Origin: Streptomyces sp. M92 | GTDB taxonomy: Bacteria > Actinomycetota > Actinomycetes > Streptomycetales > Streptomycetaceae | DNA: 64,000 bases | Assembly: GCF_028473745.1 (NCBI RefSeq) | Contig: NZ_CP101137.1 | Coordinates: 3,534,001-3,598,000 of the forward strand | Reading direction: 5' to 3' | In this document: piece after piece, positions 1-8,183 of the stretch | How positions within the stretch are numbered: the first letter of the stretch is position 1 | Layout of the letters: each line of letters starts with the position of its first letter | Translations under genes and position numbers: made by a program | The notes under the pieces: generated by a model | The model's input: the letters and a program-made list of their open reading frames with translations, nothing else | What the model was told of the DNA's origin: nothing | Databases searched by the model: none

Positions 1-2
1 GG

Positions 3-1085
3 CCGTCCGACCGGGGACCTGTCCAGGGCGCTGCCCCGGCGGGTCCCGCGTACGATGCGCACTACGCGCAGCAGACTCGCCCCATGCCCATCGTGCCCGA
101 CGTACCCGAACACGGCGGTGACCAGGACCACGACCAGGGGACCGCTCGGCTGAGCGGTCCCCTGTTCGACGAGCACCAGTCGGCGCAGCCGTATGCGGCG
201 GCGCCGCGGAATCCGGAGCCCATGCCCGACGCCCCGCAGCCGGCGCAGCCCCAGCCGCAGCCGCAGAAGAAGAGCGCGGGGCGCGACCTGGGTGCCGCGA
301 TAGGGGTCGGCGTCGGACTCGGCGTGGTCATCATCGCGTCGCTGTTCGTCGTCAAGGCCGTCTTCGTCGGCGTGATCGCGGTCGCCGTCGTGGTGGGCCT
401 GTGGGAGCTGACCAAGCGGCTCGACGAGCGCAAGGGCATCAAGGCGCCCCTCGTGCCGCTCGCCGTCGGCGGCGCGGCGATGGTCGTCGCCGGGTACGTA
501 CGGGGCTCCGAGGGCGCGTGGGTGGCCATGGCGCTCACGGCGCTCGCGGTGCTGGTCTGGCGGATGACCGAACCGCCGGAGGGCTATCTCAAGGACGTCA
601 CCGCGGGCCTGTTCGCCGCGTTCTACGTGCCGTTCCTCGCCACGTTCGTCGCGATGATGCTGATGGCGGACGACGGCGCCTGGCGCGTCCTGACCTTCCT
701 GGTCCTCACCGTGGTCAGCGACACCGGCGCGTACGCGGTCGGCTGGCGCTTCGGCAGGACCAAGCTCGCCCCGCGCATCAGCCCCGGCAAGACCCGCGAG
801 GGCCTGCTCGGCGCGGTCGCCTTCGCGATGGCGGCGGGCGCGCTGTGCATGCAGTTCGCCATCGACGGCGGCACGTGGTGGCAGGGCCTGCTCCTCGGAC
901 TCGCGGTCGCCGTCAGCGCCACCCTCGGCGACCTCGGCGAGTCCATGATCAAGCGGGACCTCGGCATCAAGGACATGGGCACGCTGCTGCCGGGGCACGG
1001 CGGCATCATGGACCGCCTGGACTCGCTGCTGCCGACGGCGCCGGTGGTGTGGCTGCTGCTGGTGATCTTCGTCGGCTCGGGTTGA
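3..1085 (+). CDS. cdsA: Phosphatidate cytidylyltransferase (5' end outside window)
   Basis: Integral membrane enzyme making CDP-diacylglycerol from CTP and phosphatidic acid, the precursor of the membrane phospholipids. The reading frame is open to the left edge, and the codons before the first ATG (84) already read as a Gln/Pro-rich cytoplasmic leader, so the true start is upstream and 360 residues are visible. After about 90 disordered residues there are several hydrophobic segments. The C-terminus carries the CDP-alcohol synthase signature: S-M-I-K-R, then K-D-M-G, then P-G-H-G-G-I-M-D-R-L-D. In streptomycetes cdsA normally follows pyrH-frr and precedes rlmN, which matches the next gene. 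A strong hairpin follows 17 bases after the stop. Confidence in function is high; only the start is missing. Confidence 0.95.
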   Translation, partial: PSDRGPVQGAAPAGPAYDAHYAQQTRPMPIVPDVPEHGGDQDHDQGTARLSGPLFDEHQSAQPYAAAPRNPEPMPDAPQPAQPQPQPQKKSAGRDLGAAIGVGVGLGVVIIASLFVVKAVFVGVIAVAVVVGLWELTKRLDERKGIKAPLVPLAVGGAAMVVAGYVRGSEGAWVAMALTALAVLVWRMTEPPEGYLKDVTAGLFAAFYVPFLATFVAMMLMADDGAWRVLTFLVLTVVSDTGAYAVGWRFGRTKLAPRISPGKTREGLLGAVAFAMAAGALCMQFAIDGGTWWQGLLLGLAVAVSATLGDLGESMIKRDLGIKDMGTLLPGHGGIMDRLDSLLPTAPVVWLLLVIFVGSG

Positions 1086-1102
1086 CGGTCATCGGGTAGC
1101 CT

Positions 1103-1137
1103 GGAAGGGCCTGCGGCGTGTGGCCGCGGGCCCTTCC
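1103..1137 (+). terminator. Terminator hairpin after cdsA
   Basis: A 15-base-pair stem (1103-1117 with 1123-1137, one T-G wobble) closes a 5-base loop GTGTG. No T-run follows, which is usual for Streptomyces terminators. It separates cdsA from rlmN and ends exactly where the CRISPR-like repeat begins. Confidence 0.75.
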
Positions 1138-1228
1138 GTGTATCCCCGCCGACGCGGGGATGATCCAGTGAGGTCTCCTGGCTTCGGCATGGCTCTGCCG
1201 TTCTCCCCGCCGACCGCGGGGGTTGTTG
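1138..1228 (+). CRISPR. Two-repeat type I-E CRISPR-like relic
   Basis: Two copies of a repeat with core TCCCCGCCGAC followed by CGCGGGG lie exactly 61 bases apart (cores start at 1143 and 1204), which is a 29-base repeat plus a 32-base spacer, the type I-E period. Copy 1 is 1138-1166; copy 2 is about 1199-1228, has one inserted C and a diverged 3' end. The spacer-like sequence is 1167-1198. The repeat resembles the GC-hairpin repeats of type I-E systems. No cas genes or leader are in the window, so this is best read as a degenerate or seeding array. A chance pair of GC-rich hairpins is the alternative. Confidence 0.5.
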
Positions 1229-1261
1229 CCAAGGCCCGCCGTCATGAGGAGTTGTCCGACC

Positions 1262-2374
1262 GTGGCCCGTCCAGCCCCCGGTGAGCTGACCTTCGCCGCA
1301 CCCCGCGGAGCGAAGCGGCCGCCGCGGCACCTCGCCGACCTCACGCCCGCCGAGCGCAAGGAGGCCGTCGCCGCCATCGGCGAGAAGCCGTTCCGCGCCA
1401 AGCAGCTCTCGCAGCACTACTTCGCGCGGTACGCGCACGACCCCGAGCAGTGGACCGACATCCCGGCCGGTTCCCGCGAGGGGCTGCGGGAGGCGCTGCT
1501 GCCCGAGCTGATGTCGGTCGTGCGGCACCTGTCGACCGACCAGGGCACCACCCGCAAGACGCTGTGGAAGCTGTTCGACGGGACGCTCGTCGAGTCCGTG
1601 CTCATGCGCTACCCGGACCGGGTGACCATGTGCATCAGCTCCCAGGCGGGCTGCGGCATGAACTGCCCGTTCTGCGCCACCGGCCAGGCCGGCCTGGACC
1701 GCAACCTGTCGACGGCCGAGATCGTGCACCAGATCGTGGACGGCATGCGGGCGCTCAGGGACGGGGAGGTCCCCGGCGGGCCGGCCCGGCTCAGCAACAT
1801 CGTGTTCATGGGCATGGGCGAGCCCCTCGCCAACTACAACCGGGTCGTCGGCGCCATCCGCCGGCTCACCGACCCCGAGCCCGACGGACTCGGCCTGTCC
1901 CAGCGCGGCATCACCGTCTCCACGGTCGGTCTCGTCCCGGCGATCCACCGCTTCACCGGCGAGGGCTTCAAGTGCCGCCTCGCCATTTCCCTGCACGCCC
2001 CCGACGACGAGCTGCGCGACACCCTCGTCCCCGTGAACACGCGGTGGAAGGTGCGCGAGGTGCTGGACGCCGGGTTCGAGTACGCGGCGACGTCGGGACG
2101 CCGGCTGTCCATCGAGTACGCCCTGATCCGCGACATCAACGACCAGGCCTGGCGCGGTGACCGCCTCGGACGGCTGCTCAAGGGCAGGCCCGTGCACGTC
2201 AACCTCATCCCGCTCAACCCGACGCCCGGCTCCAAGTGGACCGCCTCGCGGCCCGAGGACGAGAAGGCGTTCGTGGAGGCGATCGCGGCACACGGTGTGC
2301 CGGTGACCATCCGGGACACCCGTGGCCAGGAGATCGACGGGGCGTGCGGGCAGCTCGCCGCGAGCGAGAGGTAA
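1262..2374 (+). CDS. rlmN: 23S rRNA/tRNA adenine-C2 methyltransferase, radical SAM
   Basis: RlmN methylates C2 of an adenine in 23S rRNA and in some tRNAs, improving translational accuracy. The radical-SAM cluster motif C-x3-C-x2-C is seen as CGMNCPFC at residues 131-138, and the second catalytic cysteine is near residue 362 in IDGACGQL, as in the Escherichia coli enzyme. GMGEPLAN and [10 protein letters not shown] are further family motifs. The chosen GTG start has a GAGGAG ribosome site 10 bases upstream and gives 370 residues, a usual length. In-frame starts at TTG 1223 and ATG 1244 would overlap that site. It lies downstream of cdsA, the usual Streptomyces order. Confidence 0.95.
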   Translation: MARPAPGELTFAAPRGAKRPPRHLADLTPAERKEAVAAIGEKPFRAKQLSQHYFARYAHDPEQWTDIPAGSREGLREALLPELMSVVRHLSTDQGTTRKTLWKLFDGTLVESVLMRYPDRVTMCISSQAGCGMNCPFCATGQAGLDRNLSTAEIVHQIVDGMRALRDGEVPGGPARLSNIVFMGMGEPLANYNRVVGAIRRLTDPEPDGLGLSQRGITVSTVGLVPAIHRFTGEGFKCRLAISLHAPDDELRDTLVPVNTRWKVREVLDAGFEYAATSGRRLSIEYALIRDINDQAWRGDRLGRLLKGRPVHVNLIPLNPTPGSKWTASRPEDEKAFVEAIAAHGVPVTIRDTRGQEIDGACGQLAASER

Positions 2375-2422
2375 CCTGACCGGCGGAAGTACGACCTGAC
2401 AGAAATCACATCTTCATATTCC

Positions 2423-2510
2423 GACAGGGGAGCGCCACAGCGCTGAGAGTGCGGCACCGGCCGCAGACCCTCCGAACCTGGCCCAGGTCATTCTGGGTAG
2501 GGAGATCGGT
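2423..2510 (+). promoter_or_regulatory. TPP (thi-box) riboswitch
   Basis: All conserved TPP-aptamer blocks are present in order: ACAGGGGAGC at the 5' strand of P1, GCTGAGAGT (2442-2450), CAGACCCTCCGAACCTG (2464-2480), and the closing GGGTAGGGAGAT (2495-2506). It lies 90 bases upstream of thiB and shows that the following transporter operon is thiamine-related and repressed by thiamine pyrophosphate. Confidence 0.93.
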
Positions 2511-2528
2511 CACCACTCGAGCTGTTGC

Positions 2529-2593
2529 GCCCTGCCCGGGACCCTCGCCAGGGGCTCCGGGCAGGGCCGCGTCTTCTCCTGGTCACCCAGGAG
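2529..2593 (+). promoter_or_regulatory. Riboswitch expression platform hiding the thiB ribosome site
   Basis: Two hairpins follow the aptamer. The first is an 11-base-pair stem (2529-2539 with 2557-2567), a possible terminator or antiterminator partner. The second pairs CTCCTGG (2576-2582) with CCAGGAG (2587-2593) around a 4-base loop and buries most of the AGGAGG ribosome site (2589-2594) of thiB. This arrangement suggests translational control by the riboswitch, as is common in actinobacteria. Which hairpin forms with ligand bound is inferred, not shown. Confidence 0.6.
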
Positions 2594-2600
2594 GAATTCA

Positions 2601-3686
2601 GTGAGCATCACCAAGAAGGTCACCGCCCTCGCCGTCGGGCTGGGCATGGCCGGCGGCCTCGCCGCGTGCGGATCGTCGTCCGACGGGGACGGCGGGGGTT
2701 CCGGCGACTCCAGGACCGTGACCCTCGTCAGCCACAATTCGTGGGCCGTCTCGGAGGACGTCGTCGCCGCCTTCGAGAAGAGCTCCGGCTACCAGGTCGA
2801 GGTCCTGGAGGACGGCGACGCCGGGCAGGCCGTCAACAAGGCCATCCTCACCAAGGACAACCCGCAGGGCGACGTCTTCTTCGGCGTCGACAACACACTG
2901 CTGTCCCGCGCCCTCGACAACGGGCTGTTCCAGCCGTACGAGGCGAAGGGGCTCGACCAGGTCGACGCCGCGTACCGGACCGACACCGACCACAAGGTCA
3001 CGCCCGTCGACACCGGCGACATCTGCGTCAACTACGACAAGGCCTACTTCAGCGAGCACGGGCTGACCCCGCCGGACTCCTTCGACGACCTGGTCGAGCC
3101 CGAGTACAAGGACCTGCTCGTCACCGAGGACGCGGCCGGCTCCTCGCCCGGCCTGGGCTTCCTGCTCGGCACCGCGGCCGAGTACGGCGACGAGGGCTGG
3201 CAGGACTACTGGAAGAAGCTGAAGGCGAACGGCGTCAAGGTCGTCGACAGCTGGGAGCAGGCCTACAACGAGGAGTTCTCCGGCTCGTCCGGCGGCAAGA
3301 AGGCCAAGGGCGACCGGCCCCTCGTCGTCTCCTACGCCTCCTCCCCGCCCGCCGAGGTGATCTACGCCGACCCGCAGCCGGACACCGCGCCGACGGGCGT
3401 CGCCCAGGGCACCTGCTTCCGCCAGATCGAGTACGCCGGTCTGCTGAGCAACGCCGGGAACCCGGAGGGCGGCAAGGCGCTCCTCGACTTCATGCTGACC
3501 AAGCAGTTCCAGGAGGACCTGCCGCTCAACATGTTCGTGTACCCGGTGCGCGAGGACGCCGCGATCCCCGAGTCCTTCCGGAAGTTCGGTCCGCCGGCCG
3601 AGGACCCGCGGACCATGGAGCCGGCGAAGATCGCCGACAAGCGTGACCAGTGGGTCAAGTCGTGGACCTCGCTCGTGGTGAGGTGA
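2601..3686 (+). CDS. thiB: Thiamine ABC transporter substrate-binding lipoprotein
   Basis: Extracytoplasmic binding protein delivering thiamine or its phosphates to the ThiP permease. The N-terminus is a lipoprotein signal: SITKKV, a hydrophobic core, then a lipobox ending LAAC about 25 residues in, so the mature protein is tethered by its cysteine. The rest is a type 2 periplasmic-binding fold with NSWAVSEDV near the start and PSG-like closing segments. The GTG start has AGGAGG 6 bases upstream (361 residues). It is first in a three-gene operon behind a TPP riboswitch, which fixes the substrate class better than sequence alone. Its stop overlaps the next start. Confidence 0.9.
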   Translation: MSITKKVTALAVGLGMAGGLAACGSSSDGDGGGSGDSRTVTLVSHNSWAVSEDVVAAFEKSSGYQVEVLEDGDAGQAVNKAILTKDNPQGDVFFGVDNTLLSRALDNGLFQPYEAKGLDQVDAAYRTDTDHKVTPVDTGDICVNYDKAYFSEHGLTPPDSFDDLVEPEYKDLLVTEDAAGSSPGLGFLLGTAAEYGDEGWQDYWKKLKANGVKVVDSWEQAYNEEFSGSSGGKKAKGDRPLVVSYASSPPAEVIYADPQPDTAPTGVAQGTCFRQIEYAGLLSNAGNPEGGKALLDFMLTKQFQEDLPLNMFVYPVREDAAIPESFRKFGPPAEDPRTMEPAKIADKRDQWVKSWTSLVVR

Positions 3687-5341
3687 AGCGGGTGGAACGG
3701 GTGAGGAGCGCGCGCGGGAGCGCGGCTCGGCTCGGTCTGATGGCCGTGCCCGTCGCGTTCTTCGCGGCGTTCTTCGCCTACCCCGTCGCCGCGATCGTCG
3801 CGCGCGGGCTCAAGGTCGACGGGGCCTGGCAGTTCGGGCGGATCGGGGAAGTGCTGGCGCAGTCCGACGTCCGGCAGGTGCTGTGGTTCACCACCTGGCA
3901 GGCGCTGGCCTCCACCGCGCTCACCCTGCTGATCGCCCTGCCCGGCGCCTACGCGTTCGCCCGACTCGACTTCCCCGGCAAGCAGGTGCTGCGGGCCGTG
4001 GTGACCGTGCCGTTCGTGCTGCCGACGGTCGTCGTCGGCACGGCGTTCCTGGCGCTGGTCGGCCGCGGCGGGCTCCTCGACGAGTTGTGGGGCCTGCGGC
4101 TGGACACCACCGTGTGGGCGATCCTGCTCGCGCACGTCTTCTTCAACTACGCCGTCGTCGTCCGCACCGTCGGCGGCCTCTGGTCGCAGCTCGACCCGCG
4201 TCAGGAGGAGGCCGCGCGGATGCTCGGCGCCTCGCGGCTGACGGCCTGGCGGCAGGTGACGCTGCCCGCGCTCGCACCCGCCGTGGCCGCCGCCGCGCTG
4301 ATGGTGTTCCTGTTCACCTTCACCTCCTTCGGTGTCGTCCAGATCCTCGGAGGGCCCGCGTTCTCCACCTTGGAGGTGGAGATCTACCGGCAGACCTCCC
4401 AGGTCTTCGACCTGTCCACGGCCGCCGTACTGACGCTGGTCCAGTTCGTGGCCGTCGCCGCCGTCCTCGCCGTGCACGCCTGGACGGTACGGCGGCGGGA
4501 GGCGGCCCTGCGGCTGGTGGACGCGGCCACGACCGCGCGCCGCCCGCGCGGCACCGGGCAGTGGGCGCTGCTGGCGGCGGTCCTGGTCACCGTCGCCGCA
4601 CTGATACTGCTGCCACTGGCCGTACTGGTGCGGCGCTCGCTGGACGCACCCGGTTTCGGCTACTACCGGGCATTGACCCGCGAGGACGGCGGGACCTTCC
4701 TGGTCCCGCCGATCGAGGCGATCGGCAACTCCCTCCAGTACGCCGTCGCCGCCACCGCCATCGCCGTGGTGATCGGCGCTCTGGCCGCCGCCGCGCTCAC
4801 CCGCCGCGACGCGGGCCGCTTCGTGCGCGGCTTCGACGCCCTGCTGATGCTGCCGCTCGGGGTGTCCGCCGTGACCGTCGGCTTCGGCTTCCTGATCGCG
4901 CTGGACGAGCCCCCGCTGGACCTGCGCGCCTCCTGGATCCTGGTGCCGCTCGCGCAGGCGCTGGTCGGCGTCCCCTTCGTCGTACGGACCATGCTGCCGG
5001 TGCTGCGGGCGGTGGACGTACGGCTGCGGGAGGCGGCGTCGGTGCTCGGGGCGTCGCCGTGGCGGGTGTGGCGCGAGGTGGACCTGCCGATGGTGCGGCG
5101 GGCGCTGCTGGTGGCCGCCGGGTTCGCGTTCGCGGTGTCGCTCGGGGAGTTCGGGGCGACCGTGTTCATCGCGCGGCCCGACAACCCGACGCTGCCGGTG
5201 GCCGTGGCGCGGCTGCTGGGGCGGCCCGGGGACATGAACTACGGACAGGCGATGGCCCTTTCGACGATTCTGATGCTGGTGTGCGCCGTGGCCCTGGTGG
5301 TGCTGGAGCGGCTGCGGACCGACCGGACCGGGGAGTTCTAG
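3683..5341 (+). CDS. thiP: Thiamine ABC transporter permease (fused two-domain)
   Basis: Membrane subunit of the thiamine importer. It is a tandem fusion of two binding-protein-dependent permease domains with about 12 hydrophobic helices, as ThiP proteins are. Each half has an EAA loop that docks on the ATPase: EEAARMLGASRLTAWRQVTLP-like near residue 175 and REAASVLGAS near residue 450. GTG 3683 overlaps the thiB stop as GTGA, implying translational coupling and 552 residues. In-frame GTG codons at 3692 and 3701 and one at 3650 are alternatives; the last would overlap thiB by 37 bases. Operon position and the upstream riboswitch support thiamine as substrate. Confidence 0.88.
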   Translation: MKRVERVRSARGSAARLGLMAVPVAFFAAFFAYPVAAIVARGLKVDGAWQFGRIGEVLAQSDVRQVLWFTTWQALASTALTLLIALPGAYAFARLDFPGKQVLRAVVTVPFVLPTVVVGTAFLALVGRGGLLDELWGLRLDTTVWAILLAHVFFNYAVVVRTVGGLWSQLDPRQEEAARMLGASRLTAWRQVTLPALAPAVAAAALMVFLFTFTSFGVVQILGGPAFSTLEVEIYRQTSQVFDLSTAAVLTLVQFVAVAAVLAVHAWTVRRREAALRLVDAATTARRPRGTGQWALLAAVLVTVAALILLPLAVLVRRSLDAPGFGYYRALTREDGGTFLVPPIEAIGNSLQYAVAATAIAVVIGALAAAALTRRDAGRFVRGFDALLMLPLGVSAVTVGFGFLIALDEPPLDLRASWILVPLAQALVGVPFVVRTMLPVLRAVDVRLREAASVLGASPWRVWREVDLPMVRRALLVAAGFAFAVSLGEFGATVFIARPDNPTLPVAVARLLGRPGDMNYGQAMALSTILMLVCAVALVVLERLRTDRTGEF

Positions 5342-5343
5342 AC

Positions 5344-6384
5344 ATGCCGACGAGCCTGCCGCCGAGCCTGCTGGGCCTTGAGGGTGCGACCGTCCGCTTC
5401 GGCGGGCGGGCCGTGCTCGACGCCGTGGACCTCGATGTCGCCGAGCACGAGGTGGTGTGCGTGCTCGGTCCCAGCGGCAGCGGCAAGTCGACGCTGCTGC
5501 GGGCGGTCGCCGGCCTCCAGCCGCTGGACGCCGGACGGGTGACGCTGGACGGGCGGGACCAGTCCGGGGTGCCCGCGCACAAGCGTGAGCTCGGGCTGAT
5601 GTTCCAGGACCACCAGCTGTTCCCGCAGCGGGATGTGGCCGGGAACGTCGCCTTCGGGCCGCGGATGCGGGGTGCGTCCCGCGCCGAACAGCAGGCACGG
5701 GTGGCGGAGTTGCTGGAGCTGGTGGGCCTGCCCGACGCCGCCCGGCGGTCCGTCGCCGCGCTCTCCGGCGGTGAGCAGCAGCGGGTGGCGCTGGCCCGCG
5801 CCCTCGCGTCCCGGCCCCGGCTGCTCATGCTGGACGAGCCTCTCGGCCAGCTGGACCGCTCGCTGCGGGAGCGGCTCGTGGTGGAACTGCGGGAGCTGTT
5901 CGGCCGGCTGGGCACCACGGTGCTCGCCGTGACGCACGACCAGGGCGAGGCCTTCGCGCTGGCCGACCGGGTCGTGGTGATGCGGGACGGGCGGATCGCC
6001 CAGTCGGGGACGCCGCTCCAGGTGTGGCAGCGGCCCGCCGACTCCTTCGTGGCCCGCTTCCTCGGCTTCGACAACGTGGTCGCCGCGACCGTGACCGGGC
6101 AGGCCGCCGACACCCCGTGGGGCAAGGTGCCGGTTCCCGAGGACGCCCCCCAGGGCGCCCGTACGCTGCTCGTCCGCCCCGCCGGGGTGCGCCTGACGGC
6201 AGCCGACGCGGGCCTGCGCTGCACGGTGACCGCCCGCACCTTCCGCGGCACCCACGTCGCCGTCCACCTCCAGCCCGAGGACGCCCCGCGCCTGGAGGCG
6301 GCGTGCGCGCTGCGGGCGGCGCCGGAGGTCGGGGACGCGGTCGGGGTGGAGTTCGACGTGGCGGAAATCGTGGTGCTCGGGTGA
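5344..6384 (+). CDS. thiQ: Thiamine ABC transporter ATP-binding protein
   Basis: ATPase energising ThiBP. Walker A GPSGSGKST is at residues 42-50, the ABC signature LSGGEQQR at about 140-147, and Walker B LLMLDEP at about 160-166, followed by the switch histidine in VTHDQGEA. A C-terminal TOBE-like region from about residue 240 makes it longer (346 residues) than minimal ThiQ, so the family could also be named ferric/Fbp-like on sequence alone. Start ATG 5344 lies 2 bases after the thiP stop with GGGGAG about 8 bases upstream. The operon and riboswitch make thiamine the best substrate. Confidence 0.88.
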   Translation: MPTSLPPSLLGLEGATVRFGGRAVLDAVDLDVAEHEVVCVLGPSGSGKSTLLRAVAGLQPLDAGRVTLDGRDQSGVPAHKRELGLMFQDHQLFPQRDVAGNVAFGPRMRGASRAEQQARVAELLELVGLPDAARRSVAALSGGEQQRVALARALASRPRLLMLDEPLGQLDRSLRERLVVELRELFGRLGTTVLAVTHDQGEAFALADRVVVMRDGRIAQSGTPLQVWQRPADSFVARFLGFDNVVAATVTGQAADTPWGKVPVPEDAPQGARTLLVRPAGVRLTAADAGLRCTVTARTFRGTHVAVHLQPEDAPRLEAACALRAAPEVGDAVGVEFDVAEIVVLG

Positions 6385-6409
6385 TCCTTCCGCTCGTAGG
6401 GTGACGGCC

Positions 6410-7210
6410 ATGACACTCCTTGCGCATGACCGCTACTGCGACGAGATCGCCGTTCAGGTGGACAGGTTGAGGGACGTCCTCACCTCCGGCGCCGACCCCG
6501 CCGCCACCGTGCCGACCTGCCCGGACTGGTCCCTGGAGGACCTGGTGCTCCACGTGGGCCGGGCCCTGCGCTGGACCGGGCTGATCGTGGAGACCCGCGC
6601 CGAGGAGGACGTCCCGCTGGACCGGGCGCCGGGCTCCGAGGGGCCCGGCACGCGGGGCGACGTGGCCGCGCTCGACGCCTGGCTGGCGGAGTCCGGCCAG
6701 GTGGTCGTCGCGGCGCTGCGGGAGGCGGGTCCGGACGCGCACGCGTGGTCGTGGGCCGGGATCGACACCTCGGGCTTCTGGGCGCGCCGGATGACGCATG
6801 AACTCGTCGTGCACGGTGCGGACGCGGCGTTCGCGGCGGGCCGGCCGTTCGAGGCGGTCGCGCCCGAGGTGGCGGCCGACGCCGTCGACGAGTGGCTGGA
6901 GATCGTGCGGTTCGTGCAGCGGGCCCTCCCCGACGGGCCGGCGAGGGAGCTGCGGGCGCCGGGCCGGAGCATCCACCTGCACGCCACCGACGCGCCGGCG
7001 GAGCTGGACGCCGAGTGGGTCATCGAGCCGGCTGAGGAGGGCGTCACCTGGCGGCGCGGCCACGAGAAGGCGGACGTGGCGCTGCGCGGACCGCTCACGG
7101 ACGTACTGCTGGCCTTCTACCGGCGGCTGCCCCCGGACGCGCCGGGCCTCGAGGTGCTCGGTGACCGGAAGCTGCTGGACTTCTGGCTGGAGAAGGCGAC
7201 GTTCGGATGA
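6410..7210 (+). CDS. Maleylpyruvate isomerase family mycothiol-dependent enzyme
   Basis: Member of the DinB-like mycothiol-dependent family often annotated as maleylpyruvate isomerase. The N-terminal signature TCPDWSLEDLVLHVGRA (about residues 38-54) and MTHELVVHGADA (about 128-139) supply the His/Glu/His residues that bind metal in this fold. A second C-terminal domain of about 100 residues follows. ATG 6410 is chosen because AGGG lies about 8 bases upstream; GTG 6401 is the alternative. Length is 266 residues. The real substrate is unknown; mycothiol is the actinobacterial thiol, so use of it is inferred from the family. It stands alone and faces a convergent gene across a terminator. Confidence 0.75.
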   Translation: MTLLAHDRYCDEIAVQVDRLRDVLTSGADPAATVPTCPDWSLEDLVLHVGRALRWTGLIVETRAEEDVPLDRAPGSEGPGTRGDVAALDAWLAESGQVVVAALREAGPDAHAWSWAGIDTSGFWARRMTHELVVHGADAAFAAGRPFEAVAPEVAADAVDEWLEIVRFVQRALPDGPARELRAPGRSIHLHATDAPAELDAEWVIEPAEEGVTWRRGHEKADVALRGPLTDVLLAFYRRLPPDAPGLEVLGDRKLLDFWLEKATFG

Positions 7211-7231
7211 TCCGGGGGAGCTGACACGACG

Positions 7232-7264
7232 GGTGGCCCGCCCCCGGCCGGGGGACGGGCCACC
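7232..7264. terminator. Bidirectional terminator between convergent genes
   Basis: A 9-base-pair stem, GGTGGCCCG (7232-7240) with CGGGCCACC (7256-7264), encloses a further CCCC/GGGG stem. It lies 21 bases after the isomerase-like gene and 34 bases after the end of the oppositely oriented wall-protein gene. Confidence 0.7.
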
Positions 7265-7298
7265 GCTGTCGCGTAGGCCCTGTGGAACCCGGAGGGCG

Positions 7299-8027
7299 TC
7301 AGTCCTTGCCGTTGGCTCCGCGACGGCGCATGCCGAGGAAGACCGCGCCGCCACCGATGACGACCAGGGCCGCCGCGATGCCGACGATCACGCCGGTGTT
7401 GGAGTTGGCCCCGGTCTCGGCGAGGTTGGACTCACCGGCCGCCGGGGACGGGGCGTTGCTCGGCACGGCCGCCGGAGCGGTGCTCTCGCCGCCCGACGGG
7501 GCCGGGGCCGACGTGGAGGGCGCCGGGTCCGGCGTCTTGGTCTCCTCGGACGGGGTGTCGGACGGGACGGGGGAGCTATCCGACGGGGTCGGGGAGGGCG
7601 ACTCCGTCTCCTCCGTCGCGCAGGCGGTCGCCGGGGTCACGAGGTTCGGCTTGATGTCCTCGTCGACGTACTTGTCGGCCTTGACGTGGACGCGGTACTC
7701 GGCGTTCGGCTTCCAGTCCTCGGTGAAGGTGATGGTGGTGCCTTCGCGCGAGCCCTTGACCACCTGCTCCCCGACCTTCTTCGCGTCGGCGCCGTTGTTC
7801 TGCAGGTACACGCTGACGGTGGCCGGGATGCCGGCGGGGTCCACGTCGGTGACCGTGATGACGCCCTTGCCGCCCTCGCACTCGGCGGTGGCGGAGAACT
7901 CGCTGATGTCGCAGGCGAGAGCGTTGCCGGCGGCGCCGATCGCCAGGGCCACCGAGGCGGAGGCGACACCGAGGGCGCGGACACCACGGCGCGATGCCGT
8001 GCTTCTGATTATGGACAGGACTGCCAC
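7299..8027 (-). CDS. LAETG sortase-anchored surface protein
   Basis: Secreted, cell-wall-anchored protein of unknown role. From GTG 8027 (AAGGA 5 bases upstream; 242 residues) there is a signal peptide ending GNALA, then a beta-rich domain of about 95 residues that starts and ends with cysteines, then a Pro/Ser/Thr linker of about 80 residues. LAETG follows at about residues 202-206, then a 21-residue membrane segment and the basic tail RRRGANGKD. LAxTG is the motif used by actinobacterial class E sortases. The folded domain is not a chaplin domain, and I do not recognise it. A near-consensus promoter lies upstream, so it may be strongly expressed. Confidence 0.85.
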   Translation of the reverse strand: MAVLSIIRSTASRRGVRALGVASASVALAIGAAGNALACDISEFSATAECEGGKGVITVTDVDPAGIPATVSVYLQNNGADAKKVGEQVVKGSREGTTITFTEDWKPNAEYRVHVKADKYVDEDIKPNLVTPATACATEETESPSPTPSDSSPVPSDTPSEETKTPDPAPSTSAPAPSGGESTAPAAVPSNAPSPAAGESNLAETGANSNTGVIVGIAAALVVIGGGAVFLGMRRRGANGKD

Positions 8028-8117
8028 GTTTGTCCTTACGGGAGCGCAGATGCGGGGGGTGGAGAGGGGTGCTGACGCCTGATGACGCGGCACCAGCACA
8101 CCCATGAGCCTCACTGG

Positions 8118-8145
8118 TCTATAAGCGGGGCATAAGCAGTGTCAA
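8118..8145 (-). promoter_or_regulatory. Vegetative promoter of the LAETG gene
   Basis: On the minus strand a perfect TTGACA (8140-8145) is followed after 16 bases by TATAGA (8118-8123). The implied transcription start near 8110 leaves a leader of about 80 bases before GTG 8027. Confidence 0.65.
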
Positions 8146-8183
8146 CGCATAGGCCCGTCAAGGACGTTGGCTTTGCTCTCTTA

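Noticed and set aside
1006..1401. Minus-strand frame containing WIIPASAGIHG
   Set aside because: This peptide is the translated CRISPR-type repeat, not a gene product; the frame runs into rlmN antisense.
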